The notes under the pieces are model-generated. The model saw only the letters and a list, made by a program, of their open reading frames with translations, made no database searches and was not told the origin of the DNA. Shown piece after piece: positions 25,098-32,955 of a stretch of 64,000 nucleotides of DNA; the stretch's first letter is position 1; each line of letters opens with the position of its first letter. The stretch lies in contig JAFGPW010000008.1 of the NCBI GenBank assembly GCA_016935985.1, positions 1 through 64,000 of the forward strand. Direction: 5' to 3'. A program made the translations under genes and the position numbers. Source of the DNA: Candidatus Woesearchaeota archaeon. GTDB taxonomy: Archaea; Nanobdellota; Nanobdellia; Woesearchaeales; JAFGPW01.

Positions 25098-26597
25098 ATG
25101 TACACGCTCGAACTGCAGATCCGGCTCTCGAAGGATGCCGATGCGGCGGTCATGAAGGCGGTCGAGGCGACCGCTGCCGAGCTCAACAGCAAGCTCGCGA
25201 TCATCAACCAGGGCTTCTCTCACACGGCGGGCCATTTAGGGAGCACCGTCACCCTCACGGCAGAGTCGCAGGCCCAGACAGCGACCGACTTCCTCGTCCA
25301 GTTCGAGAAGCGGCTCAGGCTGGCGCTGGGAAAAGACCTTAAGGTAGGCGTCAAGGAGACCGTGATCACGGCCTACACTGTCACGAACAGCATCGGGAAG
25401 GCTCCGAAGAAGAGGCACACTGTCCCGTTCGCGCAAGGGGTGGCGATCAGAGGATCCGAAGCGACGCTGACCTACGCTGGCATGCCATTCGACTGGGTGA
25501 AGGAACACTATGTCGAACGGTCCTTCAAGCTCCTCGAGGACAAGGCGAAGAACGAGGCGTACGAGGGAAAGGGCGAGTTCAGGATGCAGCTTTGGGAAGG
25601 GGCCCGACGGCAGACGCCCTACACCGGCGACCCGGCCGTCGACCTGGAGAAGAAAGGATGGATCAGGCGCACACCCGGGAAGGGCCAGTTCGTCTACGGC
25701 CCTGAGTTCACCGCGCTCGTCAACGTCATCCGAGACCTGCTGAAGGAGCATGTCTACGGCCCGCTCGGCTACAAGGAGATGATCTTCCCCAAGTTCGAGC
25801 CTTGGGCGATCCCCCAGAAGAGCGGGCATGCGAAGAACATCTACCCTTACATGTACGGCGTCATCACGCCGAAGGATGCCTCTCCTGAGGCATGGCAGGA
25901 GGTCATGGACCGCTACGCCGTGACCGGCGTCGTTCCGGCCGACCTCGTGATGGGGAACGTCCGGTGCGTCGGCATCATGTCCTACGCGCAGTGCCCGCCG
26001 TTCTGGCCGTTCGTCGAAGGCGAGACCCTGAACGAAGAGACGCTGCCGTTCAAGGTGTATGACTGGTCCGGTCCCACCTATCGTAACGAGTCGGGCGGCA
26101 CGCACGGTCTCGACCGGCTCGAAGAGTTCCACCGAATCGAGACCCTGTGGCTCGGGACCAAGGAGCAGGTGGTGCAGGAGTGGAAGCGGCTCAAGGAGTC
26201 GTTCCAGACATTCTACGACATGGTCCTCGATATGGAGATCAGGGTCAGCAGGGTGACGCCGTGGTGGATGGCGCATGCCGGCCACACCGAGGACTCCAGC
26301 GAGCCCGATATCGCGACCTTCGACTTCGACGCCCATCTCCCCTATCGCGGCGGTCGCGAGAAGGAATGGCTAGAGATACAGAACTGCTCCTCCAACGGCG
26401 ACAAGTATCCGAAGGGATTCAACGTCAAGGGACGGAAGGAGGGCATGCTCTGGTCCGGCTGCGCCGGCGGCTCGTTCCAACGCATCATCGTCGCCTTCCT
26501 CGCGCAGAAGGGACTCGATCCCGAGGGCTGGCCGAAGGCGGTCCGCGCGCGGTTCGAGGCCGCGACTGAAGGGTACGTCCCCCTGAAGACATACTGA
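25098..26597 (+). CDS. serS: Seryl-tRNA synthetase, type 2 (methanogen type)
   Basis: 499 residues. The hallmark of the rare archaeal SerRS is a catalytic zinc. The ligands are Cys299 (YAQCPPFWPF), Glu348 (EFHRIETLW) and Cys455 (WSGCAGG), each about seven positions before the known ligands of the Methanosarcina barkeri enzyme. Other family blocks are EPWAIPQKSGHAKNIYPYMY and EIQNCSSNGDKYPKGFNVKG. The divergent N-terminal domain (residues 1-160) binds tRNA. This form is found in some methanogens and a few other archaea in place of the common SerRS. ATG 25098 follows a strong ribosome site. Confidence 0.93.
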   Translation: MYTLELQIRLSKDADAAVMKAVEATAAELNSKLAIINQGFSHTAGHLGSTVTLTAESQAQTATDFLVQFEKRLRLALGKDLKVGVKETVITAYTVTNSIGKAPKKRHTVPFAQGVAIRGSEATLTYAGMPFDWVKEHYVERSFKLLEDKAKNEAYEGKGEFRMQLWEGARRQTPYTGDPAVDLEKKGWIRRTPGKGQFVYGPEFTALVNVIRDLLKEHVYGPLGYKEMIFPKFEPWAIPQKSGHAKNIYPYMYGVITPKDASPEAWQEVMDRYAVTGVVPADLVMGNVRCVGIMSYAQCPPFWPFVEGETLNEETLPFKVYDWSGPTYRNESGGTHGLDRLEEFHRIETLWLGTKEQVVQEWKRLKESFQTFYDMVLDMEIRVSRVTPWWMAHAGHTEDSSEPDIATFDFDAHLPYRGGREKEWLEIQNCSSNGDKYPKGFNVKGRKEGMLWSGCAGGSFQRIIVAFLAQKGLDPEGWPKAVRARFEAATEGYVPLKTY

Positions 26598-26607
26598 GTG
26601 CGAGAGC

Positions 26608-27582
26608 ATGGCATATGTCCTCTGGACCAAGGACCTGGCAGACGATTCGCTCCTCTCTGTGGGCCATAAGGCCTGGTCGCTAGGGAGGCTCGCGCGCGCC
26701 GGCTTCAAGGTCCCCGACGGCTTCGTCATCACCGCCGACGCCTGCACGAGCTTTCTCGAGGCAGGCGGCCTCCTGAAGAAGATAAGGAACCTGCTCGTGG
26801 TGACCGACGGGAAAGACAAGGAGAAGGCACAGGCGATCTCCTTCCAGATCCAGCGGCTGATAACGGCCTCGCCCTTCCCGAAGAACCTCGCGCTCGACAT
26901 CGCCGAGGGCTACCAATCCCTCGCGGTCTCGACCCAGGAGGCGACGAGTGCCCAGGCGCTGCTCGCCGCCGGCGACGACGCGATCGTGGCGGTCAGGCCG
27001 TCGCCCGTGGTCGCGCTACCGCGGATACGCAGGACCTTCCAGAGCTACCTCGGGATCGGCACCCTCGACGACCTCTATGCTGGCGTACGGTCCGTCTGGG
27101 CGCAGCTCCACTCCGCGCCAGCCATCATGGAACGCAACCTGCTCGGCTACGGCCATGAGGAGGGCATGGGGATCCTTGTCCAGGTGATGATGCCGTTCGA
27201 CAAGACCGGCCATGTCAGGACCGAGGATGTCCGCGACAGGCAGCCGGGGCATGCGGTCATCAGCACGGTCTACGGCGTCGGCAGGCACCTGCCTGAGGCA
27301 TACGAGCGTGTCATCGTCGACAAGCGGACCGAGAAGGTCCTCCTCAGGCGCAAGGGAGCGCAGCGCCACCGCTTCGTCCGCGGACGTGACGGTAGGATGG
27401 TCAGGCAGGACATCCCGCAGCCGGTGCTCGCTGCGCCGACGCTCCTCGACCGGGACCTGCGGCTGCTGCTCGACGCCATGCAGAGGATCGAGGAGACGTG
27501 GCACCAGCCCTGCTACCTGCGCTTCGGCATCTCTCACGGCAAGCTCTATATACTCTCGGTGCGACGCATGGTCATGCCGTGA
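26608..27582 (+). CDS. Stand-alone PEP-synthase-type ATP-grasp protein, degenerate
   Basis: 324 residues corresponding to the N-terminal nucleotide-binding domain of PEP synthase or pyruvate phosphate dikinase (GHKAWSLGRLARAGFKVPDG, SYLGIGTLDDLYAGVRSVWA, GILVQVMMPFDKTGHV). The phosphohistidine and PEP-binding domains are absent. The conserved VRSSA is VRPSP here, and the SGV-x-FT motif is not preserved. It lies 10 bases after serS, in its operon. It may be a pseudo-enzyme or act on another phosphoryl acceptor. The family call rests on motif order. Confidence 0.6.
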   Translation: MAYVLWTKDLADDSLLSVGHKAWSLGRLARAGFKVPDGFVITADACTSFLEAGGLLKKIRNLLVVTDGKDKEKAQAISFQIQRLITASPFPKNLALDIAEGYQSLAVSTQEATSAQALLAAGDDAIVAVRPSPVVALPRIRRTFQSYLGIGTLDDLYAGVRSVWAQLHSAPAIMERNLLGYGHEEGMGILVQVMMPFDKTGHVRTEDVRDRQPGHAVISTVYGVGRHLPEAYERVIVDKRTEKVLLRRKGAQRHRFVRGRDGRMVRQDIPQPVLAAPTLLDRDLRLLLDAMQRIEETWHQPCYLRFGISHGKLYILSVRRMVMP

Positions 27583-28534
27583 GCACGAGCACGTGCTTGG
27601 TCAGGCTCCTGTGCACGTAGACCGCATGGTCTGACGCGATCCTCAGCCCGGCGGCACGCACCACCTTCCTGTGGTCGACCGAATCCGGCAGGCAGACGAC
27701 GACCGATCCTGCGCTCCCCTTAGCGCGGCCGAGCGCGAGCGAATAGAGCTCGGCGAGGTCGCTGTGCGTCGTCGTCGTGGCGCGCGCGTACGGCACGTCG
27801 GTCACGACGGCCTCGTACCAGCCGCGGAGCCGCGTCGCGTCGCCCACCGAGAGCGTGCACATGCTGATCCGGTAGTGGTCCATGTTCGCGTTCGCGAGCG
27901 CGATCATCTTCGGGCTGATGTCGAACCCGACGCAGGCGAGGCCCATGAGCCCCGCCTCGATGAGGATGCTGCCGGCGCCGCAGAAGGGGTCGCACACCTC
28001 GCGCGTCGCGCCCGACAGGTTCACCATCGCGCGCGCGAGCCTCGGGTCCATCGACGAGGGGTGCATGCCCGGCCGCTTGTGCGCCGCGCGGTCGCGGAAG
28101 CGCTCCGCGTTGCTCCAGAGCTCGAGGCAGCAGTGGGCGGCCTTCCCGATGAAGACCACGACGAATCTCGTCTGCGCGTCCCTGAGCCGGACGGTAGGTC
28201 GCTCGAGCCGCGCGTAGATCGCGTCGGCGATGGCAGTGAGCGGGACGTGCTGCGTCCCTTCGACAAGCTCGCTCCTCACCGAGAAGGAATCCTGATAGTG
28301 CGGCTGGAGATCTGCGTTGCCGATTCGCTCCAGGAGCCTGCGCTGCTCGCATGAGAAGAGCACGCGCAGCGCCTTCCTCGTGTAGGCGAGCCGCTTCACG
28401 AGCGCCTCGTCGATCTTCCCATCCGCCATGAGCGCGTTCTGGACGAGCCTCGCGCGCTTCAGTTGCAGCAGCCGTGTCGCCTCGTCTGCCGCGAGTGGGA
28501 GGTTCTCTTTCGAGAGGAGGAAGAGATAGGCCAT
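27572..28534 (-). CDS. tRNA (guanine-10-N2) methyltransferase (Trm-G10 / Trm11 type)
   Basis: 320 residues. The N-terminal THUMP-containing half (MAYLFLLSKENLPLAADEA) is followed by a Rossmann methyltransferase with AdoMet motif DPFCGAGSILIEAGLMG, an acidic ribose-binding segment (CVGFDISPKM) and catalytic motif TDVPYARATT. The family normally has DPPY in the last motif; here it is DVPY. The enzyme dimethylates G10 in archaeal tRNA. It overlaps the convergent PPDK-like gene by 11 bases. Confidence 0.85.
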   Translation of the reverse strand: MAYLFLLSKENLPLAADEATRLLQLKRARLVQNALMADGKIDEALVKRLAYTRKALRVLFSCEQRRLLERIGNADLQPHYQDSFSVRSELVEGTQHVPLTAIADAIYARLERPTVRLRDAQTRFVVVFIGKAAHCCLELWSNAERFRDRAAHKRPGMHPSSMDPRLARAMVNLSGATREVCDPFCGAGSILIEAGLMGLACVGFDISPKMIALANANMDHYRISMCTLSVGDATRLRGWYEAVVTDVPYARATTTTHSDLAELYSLALGRAKGSAGSVVVCLPDSVDHRKVVRAAGLRIASDHAVYVHRSLTKHVLVLTA

Positions 28535-28592
28535 CTGGTCTCACATCATCACGTGGAGAAGCAGGTTTCCCGATACAATATAGTAGGCAGGG

Positions 28593-28602
28593 AATATATA
28601 AA
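28593..28602 (+). promoter_or_regulatory. TATA box for P-loop kinase gene
   Basis: AATATATAAA lies about 60 bases before ATG 28660, so the leader is about 35 bases long. Confidence 0.5.
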
Positions 28603-28659
28603 GCTTTTCGTAACGACCGCTCCACAAGGGATAAGTGGCATGAGCGCCTACTGAGCCCT

Positions 28660-29148
28660 ATGCCAACCCTCATAACCGTCAACGGCCCCATGGCCTCTGG
28701 CAAGTCGACGCTGACGACGCTCCTCAGGAAGGAGCTTGCCGACTACGCGTATGTGGATAGGCCGAACATCAAGCGCGGGCTTCGGGCCCTCGAACAGGAA
28801 GAGAAGCGGAAACTCTCCAAGCAGGCAGCCCTCTACCTTACGCGGCTCCTCATGGAAGAGGGCTACGACATCATCGTCGAGGAGATCAGCGCCGTGAGCA
28901 TCAGGGACCGCCTCGCCGACATGATCGAGGGGAAGGGGTACCGCATCCTGCCGTTCCGTCTCCATGCGCCGCTCGAGGTGACGCTCGAGCGCGAGCGTCA
29001 GCGGCGGCCGCAGGGGCCCCTGCTTGACCGGGTCCGCGAGCTCTACGACGGGCTGCAGCCGACAGAAGGCGAGATCGTCATCGACACGAGCGCGATGAGG
29101 GTGGAGGAGTCGCTCGGCGTGATGCTTGAGCACGTCTATAAGGGATAG
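28660..29148 (+). CDS. P-loop kinase (AAA_33/Zeta-like)
   Basis: 162 residues. The N-terminus reads PTLITVNGPMASGKSTLTTL with Walker A GPMASGKST. An ADY-Y-DRPNIKRG segment fits the nucleotide or acceptor site, and the Arg-rich LID is ERERQRRPQGPLLDR. It belongs to the small kinases that phosphorylate nucleosides, tRNA or small molecules; the substrate is not evident. The start is ATG 28660, as the in-frame upstream sequence includes the TATA box. It converges on the membrane gene ending at 29150. Confidence 0.7.
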   Translation: MPTLITVNGPMASGKSTLTTLLRKELADYAYVDRPNIKRGLRALEQEEKRKLSKQAALYLTRLLMEEGYDIIVEEISAVSIRDRLADMIEGKGYRILPFRLHAPLEVTLERERQRRPQGPLLDRVRELYDGLQPTEGEIVIDTSAMRVEESLGVMLEHVYKG

Positions 29149-29149
29149 C

Positions 29150-29728
29150 TCACTTCCTTTTCTTCCCTTTCCTGGTGTGCTCCTCGATCGTCTTCCCGAT
29201 CCTCTTGTAGCCGAGCCAGATCAGGATCGCGAGCACGATGCCGAGGACGACCGTGCGGAAGATATCTGACGCGCGCCCCCAGTAGCGGAGCGTGCCGTAG
29301 ATGATGGTCAGGACCGCGCCTCCCATGAGGCCTGCCGCCACCGCCTGCATCCTCAGGAGCGCGCCGACGATGAAGACGGCGATGCCGACGACCAGCAGCC
29401 CGACGAAGAGGTTCCTGGAATAGGACTCGTTGTAGCTCTCGTATTCCTGGTTGCAGAAATAATTCACGTCGCACCAGCCGACCGGCTGGGACTGGTTGTC
29501 GAGCTTTGTCGGGACCGCAGGCGCCCCGCGCTCAGGGACCATGTCCGGCGCGTTCCACCTGCCGCCGTTCGCCTCGCAGCTCTGCTGGGTGTCGAACGGG
29601 CCAGGATAGTACTGGTCGCAGAAATCGTCCCATTGCTTGGACGGCATGATGGTGTTCGCGGCGAAGCCGATGAAGAGCGCGAGCACGATCGCGATGCCGA
29701 TGGCGAGGATCCGTTCCTTGAGCTCCAT
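29150..29728 (-). CDS. Membrane protein with Cys-containing external loop
   Basis: 192 residues from ATG 29728, which follows a reverse TATA box (TTATATACA, 29750-29758) by about 25 bases. Helix 1 (ILAIGIAIVLALFIGFAANT) is followed by a roughly 80-residue loop with four Cys (DDFCDQYYPGPFDTQQSCEA and WCDVNYFCNQEY), probably outside the cell and disulfide-bonded. Three further helices and a basic C-terminal tail (EEHTRKGKKRK) follow. I do not recognise the family. Confidence 0.65.
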   Translation of the reverse strand: MELKERILAIGIAIVLALFIGFAANTIMPSKQWDDFCDQYYPGPFDTQQSCEANGGRWNAPDMVPERGAPAVPTKLDNQSQPVGWCDVNYFCNQEYESYNESYSRNLFVGLLVVGIAVFIVGALLRMQAVAAGLMGGAVLTIIYGTLRYWGRASDIFRTVVLGIVLAILIWLGYKRIGKTIEEHTRKGKKRK

Positions 29729-29776
29729 GAGGGAGAGGATGCCTCCCTTGTATATAAGCCTATTGGGGGCCCTTGA

Positions 29777-29858
29777 CCGATGTCGTCTTGCCACAGCAGG
29801 CATACAAGCCCTGCAGGGGAAGCAGGTCAGTATCCCCTAAAAAAACCTGTTTTTTTCA
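29777..29858 (+). ncRNA. Possible small RNA with U-tract
   Basis: The TATA sequence TGTATATAAGCC (29750-29760) also reads rightward, predicting a start near 29777. The following 80 bases contain hairpins GCAGG/CCTGC (29796-29814) and AGGGGA/TCCCCT (29815-29838) and end in CCTGTTTTTTTC. No reading frame is evident. Weak evidence; it could equally be unused spacer. Confidence 0.25.
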
Positions 29859-29900
29859 ATATAGAAAAGCTTTTAAATAGGGAGTGTCAGGAATAGAGGC

Positions 29901-30215
29901 ATGAAGCGAGGCCGCCCGACCCGATCCGATATCAGGCAGAATATCGTCGAGATCCTCGCGCTGATGGGCCAGGGCTACGGCTACGAGATCTTCAAGACCT
30001 ATGTGCGCATCTTCCCGAAGGCGACGATGCGGGTCATCTACTACCATCTCAAGAAGGGTCTCGCGCTCGAAGAGTTCACGGTGGCGGAGATCAAGAAGGA
30101 GAAGGGCGACTTCAGCTGGGGCGGCGAGGTGGAGAAGGTCTACTACGGGCTCGGCGCGCACGCGAAGGTCGCGGGAGATAGCCGCGTGAAGGGGTTCTTC
30201 GCGAAGCAGAAGTGA
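29901..30215 (+). CDS. PadR-like winged-helix protein
   Basis: 104 residues. RQNIVEILALMGQGYGYEIF and RVIYYHLKKGLALEEFTV resemble the DNA-binding helices of PadR regulators, with a basic N-terminus (MKRGRPTRSD). A beta wing with Trp follows (GDFSWGGEVEKVYYGLG). TTTTAAATAG about 30 bases upstream is the TATA box. The target is unknown; the family call is moderate. Confidence 0.65.
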   Translation: MKRGRPTRSDIRQNIVEILALMGQGYGYEIFKTYVRIFPKATMRVIYYHLKKGLALEEFTVAEIKKEKGDFSWGGEVEKVYYGLGAHAKVAGDSRVKGFFAKQK

Positions 30216-30947
30216 TCACTTCTTCTGATTGCCTTTCTGGATCAGGTTCTTGAAATGGCCGATGAGCGCGAACGCCTCGCGCTTCGTCAGCATCGCTTTC
30301 CCGACGACGCGCTTCCACACCTTCTTCTGCGTCAGCCTCATGCAGGGCTTCCTGAACGTCATCGCGTCGAGCGTCTCGCCGATGAAGCCGAGCAGCACCT
30401 TCTTGTCCGTCGCCGTCGCCTGCACGAAGCGCTCGAACGTCCGCACTCCTCGCAGCGTCGTCGCGAGCTCGTACAGGATGACCGCGGCAGCGTGCGAGAC
30501 GTTCAGCGTGCGGTACCGATCGTTTCCCGGGATCGAGACGATGAAGTCGCACTGCCGGATCTCCTCGTTCGAGAGCCCCTGCCCCTCCGGCCCGAAGAGG
30601 AGCGCGATCTTTGTCTTCTTCCTGCGAACCGCGTCCGCGAACTCGCGCGGGGTCAAGGGGGACCGGGGGATGTTGTAGTCCGAGTCGAAGAGCGCCGTCG
30701 TCCCGACGACGGTGGAGAACCGCGAGAGGTGCGACCACGGCACGACCTTCGCGCGACGCAGGATGTCGATCGCGTGCTTCGCGCGGACCTTCGCCTCCTC
30801 GCCGAAGGGGTCGCAGAGCGGGTCGACGATGAGGAGCCGCGAGAAGCCGAAGTTCTTCATCGCTCGCGCGGCCGCGCCGACGTTCCCCGCCGTCTCCGGA
30901 CGGACGAGGACGACCGTGAAGACCGAGAGCGGGTCTGCGGATGCCAT
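30216..30947 (-). CDS. trmJ: tRNA/rRNA 2'-O-methyltransferase, TrmJ-like SPOUT
   Basis: 243 residues. The SPOUT knot signatures are present: VVLVRPETAGNVGAAARAMK, IALLFGPEGQGLSNEEI and NVSHAAAVILYELA. A C-terminal helical region fits TrmJ, which methylates the ribose at position 32 of tRNA. It is 3 bases after the site-2 protease gene in an aIF5A-eL40-S2P-TrmJ operon. Confidence 0.88.
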   Translation of the reverse strand: MASADPLSVFTVVLVRPETAGNVGAAARAMKNFGFSRLLIVDPLCDPFGEEAKVRAKHAIDILRRAKVVPWSHLSRFSTVVGTTALFDSDYNIPRSPLTPREFADAVRRKKTKIALLFGPEGQGLSNEEIRQCDFIVSIPGNDRYRTLNVSHAAAVILYELATTLRGVRTFERFVQATATDKKVLLGFIGETLDAMTFRKPCMRLTQKKVWKRVVGKAMLTKREAFALIGHFKNLIQKGNQKK

Positions 30948-30950
30948 GGT

Positions 30951-32147
30951 CTACAGCCGGATGAACGACGCCAGCCATCGTATGAGCGGGAAGATGAGGT
31001 TGAGGATGAGGACCGCGAGCGTGAGGACCGAGACCTGCTTCCAGATCCGGTCCGCCTTCCTCCTGCCTTTCACGGTCCGGTGCAGCGCCACCTGGAGTAT
31101 CCGGCCGCCGTCGACGGGGCCGAGAGGCAGCAGGTTCGCCGCGCCGATGCCGACCGAGAGGATGATGACCCAACGCAGGAGCCCGCCGATCCACGTGAGC
31201 GCATGGTACCAGCCGCGAAGGAGGATGCTGTCGGTCGCGATCCGGTACTCGTCGTTCACGCCGACGACGCCGATGTAGCCCCTGCCCGGGATATCGGGGT
31301 GCTCGGCCGTGGTGATGGCATAGCTCGCGTTCGCGTTCCCGAGCGTCACGGTCTCACCCGGCACCGTGCAGGAGAGCCGCTGGATGAGATCTTCGCCGCC
31401 GGAGAGGTTCTCGCCGTCATACATGGTGATGACCGTGCCTGCGGTGAGGCCTGCGGCATCTGCCGGGTAGCCCTGCTGCACCTCGTCGAATCCCACGCCG
31501 ACGGGCTCGACGAGCATCTGCCCAAGGGGGACGACGGCGAAGAGGAGGACTGCCGCTGCGACGAGCGCGAGGAGCAGGTTCGAGAACGGGCCTGCGGCGT
31601 AGACCGAGTACTGCTCGACGTCGGGCCGTCTGCGGAGCTGCTTCTCCTCGGGCTCCACGAACGCGCCGATGAGCGGGCCGAAGAAGACGATGCCGCTCGA
31701 TTTGACCTTCATACCGTACGAGCGGGCGACGATGCCGTGCGCGGCCTCGTGGACGAGGACGACGATGAAGAGCGCGATGATGCCGTACCAGAACGGCACG
31801 AAGATCGGGGAGCCGGGGATGCGGACGCCCGGGATCACGAGGCTCACGCCAGGGAGGGAATCGGGGACGAAGAGCAGGTTCCAGAGGGAGTGCAGGAGCG
31901 TGATGAAGATCGCGACCATGCCGAGGAAGCCGATCCCGATGCCGGCAAGGCCGAGGATCCGCACGAGCTCGCGGTGCCGCGAGGCGAGCCGGTCCATGAA
32001 CCGCAGGCCGACGGTGGTCCGGTAGAGCGCGATGAACTTCGCCTGGAAGTCGAACCTCTTCCGGTTATGGTAGATGATGAGGGCTATCGCAACATAGAAG
32101 AGGATGATGTGCGTGTACTGCCAGATCCAGGAGAGGTCAAGAGCCAT
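30951..32147 (-). CDS. Site-2 protease family intramembrane metalloprotease
   Basis: 398 residues, six or more transmembrane helices. The zinc motif HEAAH lies in VVLVHEAAHGIVARSYGMKV (near residue 135) and the third ligand Asp in LLPLGPVDGGRILQ (near residue 355). Between them is a PDZ-like domain (YPADAAGLTAGTVITMYDGE). S2P enzymes cleave transmembrane segments to release regulators. It lies within a translation-related operon, as in other archaea. Confidence 0.9.
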   Translation of the reverse strand: MALDLSWIWQYTHIILFYVAIALIIYHNRKRFDFQAKFIALYRTTVGLRFMDRLASRHRELVRILGLAGIGIGFLGMVAIFITLLHSLWNLLFVPDSLPGVSLVIPGVRIPGSPIFVPFWYGIIALFIVVLVHEAAHGIVARSYGMKVKSSGIVFFGPLIGAFVEPEEKQLRRRPDVEQYSVYAAGPFSNLLLALVAAAVLLFAVVPLGQMLVEPVGVGFDEVQQGYPADAAGLTAGTVITMYDGENLSGGEDLIQRLSCTVPGETVTLGNANASYAITTAEHPDIPGRGYIGVVGVNDEYRIATDSILLRGWYHALTWIGGLLRWVIILSVGIGAANLLPLGPVDGGRILQVALHRTVKGRRKADRIWKQVSVLTLAVLILNLIFPLIRWLASFIRL

Positions 32148-32178
32148 TTTGGGGTCGGTCCTCCCGGAGCTGCGCCGC

Positions 32179-32340
32179 CTACTTCTTCCGTGCGGGCTTC
32201 AGCGCGGAATGGCCGCACTTGCGGCACGATATCTTGCCGAGGATGACCTTGATGTTCGGCGCGCGGATCTTCGACTTGCACTTCCTGCACACGAAGATGT
32301 TCTTGAGGAGACGCGCCTCAGCTTCCGGGAACTTCACCAT
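32179..32340 (-). CDS. rpl40e: Ribosomal protein eL40
   Basis: 53 residues: the N-terminus FPEAEARLLKNIFVC is diagnostic, followed by two CxxC pairs (CRKC and CRKCGH) forming a zinc ribbon and a basic tail KPARKK. It lies 10 bases after the aIF5A gene and ahead of the S2P gene. Confidence 0.92.
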   Translation of the reverse strand: MVKFPEAEARLLKNIFVCRKCKSKIRAPNIKVILGKISCRKCGHSALKPARKK

Positions 32341-32350
32341 TGTCTTTCAC

Positions 32351-32749
32351 CTATTCGCCGCTCTTGACCTGCTTCATGACCTTCTCGCCGAGGATCACCC
32401 AGTAGAGCACGCTTTTCCCCTCGCCGATCTCCTCCTTCAGGTCGTCGGGGATAGGGATGTCGAAGGTCTCGTAGGTCTCGATGTCCATGACGTTCGCCGT
32501 GCCGCCGCCGACCGAGAGCACCTGGGCGGTCTTCTTCTCGATGATCGGCGTCTCGACGTTGTCGTGGCCGGGCATGACCTCGACGCGTTTCTTGCCGTCA
32601 AGGAGGCCGATCGCGGTGATGCGGCACTTCGCGTGGCCGTGCTTGCCGGGACGGGAAACCTGAATATCGGTGACCGAGCAGGCGGCACCATCCATCACGA
32701 TGTAGCTTCCCTTCTTCAGGCTTGAGACGCTGACGAGCTTGACTGTCAT
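32351..32749 (-). CDS. eif5a: Translation initiation factor aIF5A
   Basis: 132 residues. The hypusination loop SRPGKHGHAK is intact and the second, OB-fold domain ends VILGEKVMKQVKSGE. The modified factor promotes peptide bond formation at stalled ribosomes. The start is ATG 32749. The palindromic TATA box TTTATAAA at 32793-32800 serves this leftward message. Confidence 0.95.
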   Translation of the reverse strand: MTVKLVSVSSLKKGSYIVMDGAACSVTDIQVSRPGKHGHAKCRITAIGLLDGKKRVEVMPGHDNVETPIIEKKTAQVLSVGGGTANVMDIETYETFDIPIPDDLKEEIGEGKSVLYWVILGEKVMKQVKSGE

Positions 32750-32792
32750 GGAGCACACCTCATGGGGGGTAGTCCCTGGAATCCCCGGCCTC

Positions 32793-32800
32793 TTTATAAA
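32793..32800. promoter_or_regulatory. Palindromic TATA box, potentially bidirectional
   Basis: TTTATAAA reads the same on both strands. Leftward it lies about 45 bases before aIF5A. Rightward it predicts a start near 32818, the first base of the inverted-repeat element. Confidence 0.55.
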
Positions 32801-32817
32801 GGTTTTGGTCACGGAGA

Positions 32818-32918
32818 GGGAGGGGGACGCCGCGGCTGCTCCGGCGTACGGACTGCAGATGCGCCTCCGCGACGCCGCCGCTCGCGTCCTGACGCTCGCT
32901 GATTGGCGTCCCCCTCCC
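32818..32918 (+). ncRNA. Candidate structured RNA with 14-bp closing stem
   Basis: GGGAGGGGGACGCC (32818-32831) and GGCGTCCCCCTCCC (32905-32918) are perfect reverse complements enclosing 73 GC-rich bases. Inside are GGCG/CGCC and GCGTC/GACGC pairings. The element lies between the aIF5A TATA box and the transaldolase TATA box, so it is not part of either leader as I predict them. Its 5' arm starts about 25 bases after the palindromic TATA box. The strand is inferred from that spacing. No known RNA family is recognised. Confidence 0.45.
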
Positions 32919-32924
32919 GAAAGC

Positions 32925-32934
32925 TTATATAGGT
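32925..32934 (+). promoter_or_regulatory. Transaldolase TATA box
   Basis: CTTATATAGG with upstream GAAAG lies about 25 bases before ATG 32956, so the gene is almost leaderless. Confidence 0.6.
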
Positions 32935-32955
32935 ACACGGAATCGGTGGTGCATC

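Noticed and set aside
25098-26597. First thought to be threonyl-tRNA synthetase
   Set aside because: The zinc ligand spacing, AQCPPFWPF and the C-terminal GDKYPKGFNVKG block are those of type 2 SerRS.
30255-32246. 663-codon forward frame opposite trmJ and the site-2 protease
   Set aside because: The reverse strand carries clear SPOUT and HExxH motifs. The forward product has no recognisable pattern.
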